From an uncultured Akkermansia sp. (GTDB taxonomy: Bacteria > Verrucomicrobiota > Verrucomicrobiia > Verrucomicrobiales > Akkermansiaceae), in assembly GCA_947589295.1 (NCBI GenBank), contig CANQBZ010000002.1:59981-123980 (forward strand): 64,000 nt of DNA, given 5' to 3'. Shown here in pieces: positions 58,000 through 64,000 of the stretch; within the stretch, counting starts at the first letter, position 1; the number at the start of each line of letters is the position of its first letter. Under the pieces are notes generated by a model. That model did not search any database. It had not been told where the DNA came from and was given only the letters and a program-made list of their open reading frames with translations. Made by a program: the position numbers and the translations under genes.

Positions 58000-58755
58000 A
58001 TGAATACCGAAAATCAAGCTGAAAAACGCTCCATCCACTGGGGCCCCATCGTGCAGGACATGCTCATCCTGATGGCTGTCATGGGCGTGCTCGGCTACCT
58101 GAGCAGCAAGGTTATGGAAATTTTTGAAGCTAAAACGCTGACCGATTCCCTCGTCTCGCTGATCCGAAAAGAAGACGTCAAAAACGGACGTGACCTGCCT
58201 TTTACCCGCGAACTGAAAAACGGCGTCAAAAAATACTCGGACTTTATCAACACCCGCGATAACACCGGACGCACCCCGCTCATGTGGACCGTGTACGTCA
58301 ACTACAATGACCCCGCCGAAGCTCAGAAAAAAGACCTGAAACGCCTCTTCTACCTCAATGCGTTGCTGGAAACGCCGGGCATACGTTGCAACGAGCGCGA
58401 CAACGATGGCTTCAGCGCTCTGCACTGGGCGGCGTGGAGCGGGCTGTCTGCCTGCGCCGAGCGCTTGGTTCAGGCCGGATTCGACATCAACGCCACCGAA
58501 AACTCCGGCTACACGCCGCTCATGCTCGCTGCCATGCGCGGCAATGTGCAAACGGTGCAAAAGCTCCTGCAGCTAGGGGCGGATGCTTCCCGCACGCGAG
58601 CCAACGGCGACACAGCAGCGAGCTTGGCTGCCACCCGCGCCGAGGCTTACCACAAACGCGACTCCTTTGTCTATCGCCTGCTTTACTCCAATCACAGAGA
58701 CACGGACTATTCCCAAGTGCGCAAGTTGCTGCCAACCCCGGGGCAACCGCATTAG
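58000..58755 (+). CDS. Ankyrin repeat protein with N-terminal TM helix
   Basis: DNDGFSALHWAAWSGLSACAERLVQAGFDINATENSGYTPLMLAAMRGNVQTVQKLLQLGADAS. Confidence 0.9.
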   Translation: MNTENQAEKRSIHWGPIVQDMLILMAVMGVLGYLSSKVMEIFEAKTLTDSLVSLIRKEDVKNGRDLPFTRELKNGVKKYSDFINTRDNTGRTPLMWTVYVNYNDPAEAQKKDLKRLFYLNALLETPGIRCNERDNDGFSALHWAAWSGLSACAERLVQAGFDINATENSGYTPLMLAAMRGNVQTVQKLLQLGADASRTRANGDTAASLAATRAEAYHKRDSFVYRLLYSNHRDTDYSQVRKLLPTPGQPH

Positions 58756-58887
58756 GATACGCGGTTGCTATTTACGATGTGCGCATTGCTCAGGTTTCGC
58801 AGAAATTAAGCGTGCTCAACCGATTGAAAAGTTTTCTCTACTTTCTCACTTCAGCCCAGTGCGATTGCTCTGCGATTCTTCCTTGGA

Positions 58888-60084
58888 TCAAAGCACATCT
58901 CCCCACTCCGGGAGGGGCTGGGGCTGCGAGAGTGCGCAGATATTATTCACCATGCGTTCCCATTCTTTCTGCCCCTGCAAAATTTCAATGCGAATACGCA
59001 GGAAAAAGATGGGAACATCCATCTCCTCCGGTTTCAAAAACCTCACAGCGTCTTTTTCTGTTGTCACGATGAAGTCAATGGCGCGGTCGGCGCAACGCTG
59101 CACAAAAGCATCCATCTCTGACTGGTCAAACCAATGGTGATCCGGGTAACGGCGACGTATCTCAATATGAGCGCCCTGTTGCTCCACGAGCGTTTCAAAA
59201 CTCTCCGGACGAGCAATCCCACTCAAACAGGCCACATATTTACCTTGAAGCGCCGAGAGAGGCATCCTCTCTCCGGTAAATACATTCTGCAGGTAATCCG
59301 GAGTATGATTTGTCACGATGATGTCGGCCACCTTGTTGTAGTGGCGGATCGTGGCAATGAGTTCCTCCTGGGGCTTACCTTCGCTCTTGGTCAGGATAAT
59401 GTAATCAGCCCGTGCCAGTGAGGCGCGAGGCTCACGCATCGTCCCACGCGGAAGCAGAGCGCCCGTGCCGAAGGGGAACCCGCAATCTACCAGCACCACA
59501 TCCAGCTCGTGGCGCAATTTAAGATACTGCATGCCATCGTCCAGTATCAGCGTATTACACCCCAACTGCTCAATGGCAAAAAGACTGGACTTCACACGGT
59601 CTTTGCCCACCAGTACCGCTACGCCTTCCAAATTTCGAGCCAACATGTAGGGTTCATCACCGGCATAGAGCGGAGAGAGGTAGAGGGAAGTCCCGTCACT
59701 GGCTATCTTGGGCGTATTTTTCACGCGTCGCCCCTGCGCATTCGTCCACACCTGCGGCTTGAGAGGATCGGCGCTCTTGTAACCCCGTGTCAGAATCGCG
59801 CATTTGCGTCCGCGAGCCGCTAGGGTTCCCGCAAGCAACTCGACAACCGGGGTCTTGCCGGTACCGCCTGCCGTGATATTCCCCACGCTCACCACCAACG
59901 TGCCCAAGTAGTGCACTGTACGCAACCGCCTCCGAAACAGAAAAAGGCGCACCTTGACAATCACATAAAAAACACAACTCATCACCCGCAGCGCACAGCG
60001 CATGGCCCACGCCCGAAATCCTTGCGCCCGGTTGAATATCACATCCGTTCCCCACTCCTCCAACTCATCCATGCGTGACTTCAT
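58888..60084 (-). CDS. lpxK: Tetraacyldisaccharide 4'-kinase
   Basis: [45 protein letters not shown]. Confidence 0.92.
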   Translation of the reverse strand: MKSRMDELEEWGTDVIFNRAQGFRAWAMRCALRVMSCVFYVIVKVRLFLFRRRLRTVHYLGTLVVSVGNITAGGTGKTPVVELLAGTLAARGRKCAILTRGYKSADPLKPQVWTNAQGRRVKNTPKIASDGTSLYLSPLYAGDEPYMLARNLEGVAVLVGKDRVKSSLFAIEQLGCNTLILDDGMQYLKLRHELDVVLVDCGFPFGTGALLPRGTMREPRASLARADYIILTKSEGKPQEELIATIRHYNKVADIIVTNHTPDYLQNVFTGERMPLSALQGKYVACLSGIARPESFETLVEQQGAHIEIRRRYPDHHWFDQSEMDAFVQRCADRAIDFIVTTEKDAVRFLKPEEMDVPIFFLRIRIEILQGQKEWERMVNNICALSQPQPLPEWGDVL

Positions 60085-60093
60085 ACCACTGCC

Positions 60094-60123
60094 ATGATAC
60101 CTCATATCGCAATAAGTTGTCAA
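60094..60123 (-). promoter_or_regulatory. Promoter of lpxK, predicted leaderless
   Basis: Minus strand TTGACA-18-TATCAT, 9 nt before ATG 60084. Confidence 0.6.
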
Positions 60124-60437
60124 GTTGCGTTTGAGCCCTTCAGGGCAGCCCTTGGGACACATGCACGAAAACATGCTCCCAACTACCTACAGCTCGCCTG
60201 ACAGCTCCATGAGCAGCGCCCACGTCGGCGATCTGCAAAGACGTATGAATGACGCGCTCACTTTGCCCAAAGGATCAGTTAACAGGGTACGCTTGCGAAT
60301 CAATAGACAATTTCCTTTTGTTTGTTACGATGATGATATATATCTGATGTCCAATATCCAACATCTCATTTTGGCATCTTTATCTCAATTCTATGGCTTC
60401 GTCCAAATGCTGTTGCTCCGCCCCTTCTCTCCTCCTC

Positions 60438-60464
60438 GTACCTCTTTTTGAAAGAGATGTACAG
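60438..60464 (-). promoter_or_regulatory. Second, reverse-oriented copy of the autotransporter promoter palindrome
   Basis: Minus strand CTGTACATCTCTTTCAAAAAGAGGTAC matches 60601-60625 CTGTACATCTCTTTCAAAAGGAGAT; no good -10 follows. Confidence 0.6.
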
Positions 60465-60601
60465 CCTAAAATGCGTTAAAATTTTCTTTGTGAAGATTTT
60501 TCGTTTTTCCGTGGGCATAATAACATGCAAAAGGAGTTGAAGTTTTAATAACATTATTTTTTGTAGAAGATTTAATAATAATTTATTACAACTATACGTG
60601 C

Positions 60602-60630
60602 TGTACATCTCTTTCAAAAGGAGATATACT
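60602..60630 (+). promoter_or_regulatory. Sigma70-like promoter with palindromic spacer for autotransporter 3
   Basis: TGTACA-[TCTCTTTCAAAAGGAGA, 17 nt]-TATACT, about 40 nt before ATG 60670. Confidence 0.7.
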
Positions 60631-60669
60631 CGCCCTTGCAAATAATTGTTTTTAACCCTATTCACCCCT

Positions 60670-63600
60670 ATGAAACTTCATCTTCCTCTCCCCCTCCGTT
60701 CCGCCCTCCTCGCTGTTTGCGCTGCCATGGTGCATTCGTATGTTTGTGCTTCAGAGGGCAGTTTCTCCTCAGCAAACGATGAACATACTTATAATGGATT
60801 TGTTAACCATGGAGCATCCGGATTGGATATTGGTGTACTCACGGCTGGCAAGGGAGGCGTATTCTATTCAGATTGGCAAATTGCACCGGTAGTAGTTACG
60901 CTTCTTAACGGGACATACAACTATACGAACAACACTGCAGAAACACAGGAATACGAGAACGTTTATGGGGATATCACGACTTCCGGAGCTTATGGCGGTG
61001 CTCTTTACATAGGAACCTCCTATACTGGTGCTCGGCCGTATGAATACAACACAATTACAAATTCTATTGTCAACTTTGAAGGCAATAAGGCAATCACTGC
61101 GTCTTTAATTGAAGGTAGCTCCGCACAAGGTGGAGCTATCGATTTTGGGGGTAATACCGTGATCGTCAACAATTCCACCTTAAACTTCACAGGAAATGCT
61201 GCCATTTCTACTTCGGCAAAAAACGATGCGTATGGCGGTGCTATTACACTTAGCAACGGCAGTACGTTCTGTGGGGGGTATGATGATACTTTGCCGTCGC
61301 CAATTGGATTTCCAAATGATTCATTGCTTACTTTCACTGAAAATTACGTTGAAAGTGCAAACGCAGCATATGGGGGAGCAATATATGGTTGCACAGTGCA
61401 TAATCAATTTGATGAAAAATATCGTAATAGTCTAAGATTCAATAAAATTACTTTCATAGGCAACCATGCAAAAGGAGCAGCTATGGGAGCTGGAGGCGCT
61501 GTGTCATTAATTGGTCGTGCGTATTCTCGATTTGTTTTTTACGATTGCGATTCGATCGTCATAAAAGACAATTATGCGCAGGCTAATTCCCTAGAAAATG
61601 CGAAAGGTGGAGCATTATACGCATCGCGAGATTCTTATGGATTCGCGTTTGAAGAAAATGACTATGTCGAGATACGCGGCAACTACATCACTGATGGCAA
61701 GGATTACGTACTCAACGCATTTACCATCGAAATTCCCGCCAACAGCTCTGAATACGGGTTGGAAATTAAGACAAAAGAAGGACAAACTTTTGTCTGCTAC
61801 GATGGCGGTGTCATAGAAAAAGGAGTCCTCTACATCAATGGAGATAGAAACTATATCCCCATCCCCGGTGTCGAAAACACAAGGTACCAAGGGACAGTTA
61901 CTTTTTGCGGAAGGTACACGGAGAGTGATCTGCAAAAGCTATATAAGAATGGGACACCCAGTGAAGAAAAAATACAAGAATCAAGAACGCTCCGAGCAAC
62001 CTTTGCCACCGTATGTGACGGCACGCTTGTGTTGGATAAAATGAATCTGGAAACCTACTGGGAAAATCTCTATGCTGCTCCCGGGTCATTGGTGCAGGTG
62101 TATGATCAGGCGAAGCTTGTCATGAAGGATTCAGTCATTCGTGCTTCTCAAACAAAAAACGGCGCCGGGTATGTACCAGATGTGTCGGCATATGCCAACA
62201 TGGTATTGACCAACTGCGAGTTTACTGGTGCGAATGAGATATATGCTATGCAAGTGGTTGTTACCGGAACGTGGATATTTAATATAACCGAAACTAACCT
62301 CAAGACGCCCTTGGTGAAGCTTGGCTTTTTTCCAGATTCAGAATGGAAAGGTGATCAGTGCCTGTTGACGTCCAACAATACGGTTTTCGACATTGAGTTC
62401 GATAAAACAAAGCTGGGCAAAGGAAAGTACAAATTGTTGGAAATCGGGACGGCATACGGGGATTGGATGGGAGAGCTGCCAACAATAAGTGGCATGGCAG
62501 AATCGACAAGTATAGGCAGTGCCGGGGAAGGAGACGTGTATTTGGAAGTGGATGATGATACCTATACACTGATATATGACAAGGCGACTGGATCGGTACA
62601 ACCTGAGCGTCGGTTAAATACGACCTTAACATGGTCAGGCGGAACCGGAGTGTGGGGGAATGAAGTAGGCGGTGGGGAGAATCCGACCTGGACGGCAGAT
62701 GTGGAGGATGTCAACTTCTACACGGGAGATGGCGTTGTATTCAGGAGTGCGGCAGACGTCACCATAGAAGGAACAGTGCGACCCGGGAGCGTGCTGGTGG
62801 AAAACGCGGCGGGGCAGGATGTGACATTTGGCGGAAGCGGCCAGATCACCGATGTGGATATACCGAGCAAACAAGTGGCGCTCACGAAGAGAGGCGAGGG
62901 CAAGCTGACCATCAACACAGCCAATGCCTACACGGGCGGAACGGTGTTGGAGGCAGGCACGCTGGTGACCGGGAATGCCAATGCGCTGGGGGCGGGAGGA
63001 GTGACGCTCAATGGCGGTACGCTGGACATGGGAGGCCAGGCGGTGGGGAACACGGTGACCGTGAAGAAAGCGGCGAACATCATAAACGGCGAAGCGTATA
63101 CCGGCAAGCTGGTGCTGGATGGCGGAACGTTGAGCGGAACCGTGAATCTGGCACAGGATGCGGAATTAAAGAACGGCACGGTGGCGGGTGTATTGAGCGG
63201 CAAAGGAGGCGTAGTGGTGAGTGGCGGGGGCGTGACGTTGAGCGGCGCGAACACCTACACCGGCAAGACAACGGTGCAGAGCGGTACGCTGACGGTGAGC
63301 GGCAGCGTGGCGAGCAAGGAGATCGAGGTGCAGAGCGGTACGCTGACGGTGAGCGGCAGCGTGGCGAGCAAGGAGATCGAGGTGCAGAGCGGCGGAACCT
63401 ACAGCGGTACGCTGGCCGGCCCGGATTTGACCGTTACGCTTGCGGGTGGTACATTGAAGGGAGATGTGACACTGGATGGAGGTATCACACTGAATTCCAC
63501 GGTGGAAGGGTCCACAGTGGACGGCAAGTTAAATCTGGCGCAGGGCGGTAAGCTGGGAGTCACGGAAGGGGCAGGCCTGTCGGTGAAAGAACTGGTGGCG

Positions 63601-64000
63601 GATGGTGGTGAGTTGAGCTTGACCTCGGACAATAGCGGTCATCTCAGCGTGGACACCTTCACCACAACCACCTCGAATAAGACGACACTGAAAGTGGGCG
63701 ATGATCTTCTGGGGCTGGGGGCCGGTACGTACGAACTGCTCACCTATAAAACGCTGGGCAGCGGGAGCAGTGCGGATGCGCTCGAATTGGCGGGACTCAG
63801 TGATCTGCATACGCGCAAGACCTACACACTGACCTTGGGCGCGAACCGCATGACACTAGACGTGGAAGGAGGTCCTGAGAATCTCGTTTGGGATTCAGGA
63901 AAAACGGGTACGTGGAGCAATGGAGACACCAGCGGCGAGTGGAGCAGCGAGGCTGAGGACAAGCATTTCTATGATGGCGACTCGGTGACGTTCGACTCTG
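60670..64000 (+). CDS. Autotransporter protein with autotransporter-associated beta strand (PATR-like) repeats; truncated by window end
   Basis: MKLHLPLPLRSALLAVCAAMVHSYVCA leader; LTKRGEGKLTINTANAYTGGTVLEAGTLVTGNANALGAGGVTLNGGTLDMGG and VVSGGGVTLSGANTYTGKTTVQSGTLTVSGS repeats; absent from the ORF track, presumably because no stop lies inside the window. Confidence 0.88.
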   Translation, partial: MKLHLPLPLRSALLAVCAAMVHSYVCASEGSFSSANDEHTYNGFVNHGASGLDIGVLTAGKGGVFYSDWQIAPVVVTLLNGTYNYTNNTAETQEYENVYGDITTSGAYGGALYIGTSYTGARPYEYNTITNSIVNFEGNKAITASLIEGSSAQGGAIDFGGNTVIVNNSTLNFTGNAAISTSAKNDAYGGAITLSNGSTFCGGYDDTLPSPIGFPNDSLLTFTENYVESANAAYGGAIYGCTVHNQFDEKYRNSLRFNKITFIGNHAKGAAMGAGGAVSLIGRAYSRFVFYDCDSIVIKDNYAQANSLENAKGGALYASRDSYGFAFEENDYVEIRGNYITDGKDYVLNAFTIEIPANSSEYGLEIKTKEGQTFVCYDGGVIEKGVLYINGDRNYIPIPGVENTRYQGTVTFCGRYTESDLQKLYKNGTPSEEKIQESRTLRATFATVCDGTLVLDKMNLETYWENLYAAPGSLVQVYDQAKLVMKDSVIRASQTKNGAGYVPDVSAYANMVLTNCEFTGANEIYAMQVVVTGTWIFNITETNLKTPLVKLGFFPDSEWKGDQCLLTSNNTVFDIEFDKTKLGKGKYKLLEIGTAYGDWMGELPTISGMAESTSIGSAGEGDVYLEVDDDTYTLIYDKATGSVQPERRLNTTLTWSGGTGVWGNEVGGGENPTWTADVEDVNFYTGDGVVFRSAADVTIEGTVRPGSVLVENAAGQDVTFGGSGQITDVDIPSKQVALTKRGEGKLTINTANAYTGGTVLEAGTLVTGNANALGAGGVTLNGGTLDMGGQAVGNTVTVKKAANIINGEAYTGKLVLDGGTLSGTVNLAQDAELKNGTVAGVLSGKGGVVVSGGGVTLSGANTYTGKTTVQSGTLTVSGSVASKEIEVQSGTLTVSGSVASKEIEVQSGGTYSGTLAGPDLTVTLAGGTLKGDVTLDGGITLNSTVEGSTVDGKLNLAQGGKLGVTEGAGLSVKELVADGGELSLTSDNSGHLSVDTFTTTTSNKTTLKVGDDLLGLGAGTYELLTYKTLGSGSSADALELAGLSDLHTRKTYTLTLGANRMTLDVEGGPENLVWDSGKTGTWSNGDTSGEWSSEAEDKHFYDGDSVTFDS
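63274..63381 (+). repeat. Perfect 2 x 54-bp in-frame tandem repeat (VQSGTLTVSGSVASKEIE)
   Basis: 63274-63327 and 63328-63381 read identically; a partial third copy (gtgcagagcgg) starts at 63382. Confidence 0.92.

Noticed and set aside
60125-60451. 108-aa plus-strand ORF upstream of autotransporter 3
   Set aside because: Overlaps the lpxK promoter region and regulatory palindrome; no protein-like features.
1-64000. CRISPR arrays, tRNA/rRNA genes, prophage or defence islands
   Set aside because: No regularly spaced repeats, no tRNA/rRNA-like sequence, and no phage structural or defence genes recognised; the only defence-like hint is the ATPase remnant at 11209-11556, too short to call.

Overview
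The window is a GC-rich bacterial chromosome segment. Protein content (large autotransporters with the leader MKLHLPLG..., autotransporter-associated strand repeats, a verrucomicrobial-type pseudopilin) suggests an Akkermansia-like Verrucomicrobiota; this is inference. It carries three large autotransporter genes: a head-to-head pair (minus strand 1-3999, truncated by the window edge, and plus strand 4483-9306) and a third (60670-64000) truncated at the right edge. Between them is a mostly housekeeping region: an rpiB-glyA fusion, znuABC-like, dynamin-like GTPase, trmO, nudix, lpxD, ompH/skp, panC, polyprenyl synthase, cysE-like, ALDH/Fe-ADH, tsaC/sua5, rplI, sufT-like, aroB, M29 peptidase, gatC/gatA, thiD, DEAD helicase, ruvC, tilS, ribH, nusB, ftsY, rlmN, lnt, ilvD, POT/MFS transporter, ankyrin protein, lpxK. 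Main observations: (1) the three autotransporter genes share a sigma70-like promoter whose 17-nt spacer is a conserved palindrome (TCTCTTTTGAAAnGAGA); (2) many strong -35/-10 promoters sit only 6-9 nt upstream of the start codon, predicting widespread leaderless mRNAs; (3) a polar inverted-repeat box (ATTTTCTCRTGCRYTTGYCCYG) lies at a fixed 38-nt offset upstream of the -35 in four promoters and at about one helical turn more or less in two others; (4) a decayed ISAs1-like transposase (two in-frame nonsense codons) lies between two arms of this box; (5) an RpiB-SHMT fusion; (6) rlmN split by an in-frame TAG; (7) inverted autotransporter paralogues with an identical 3' tract that could swap modules by inversion. 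All reads are by eye; no alignments or searches were run.
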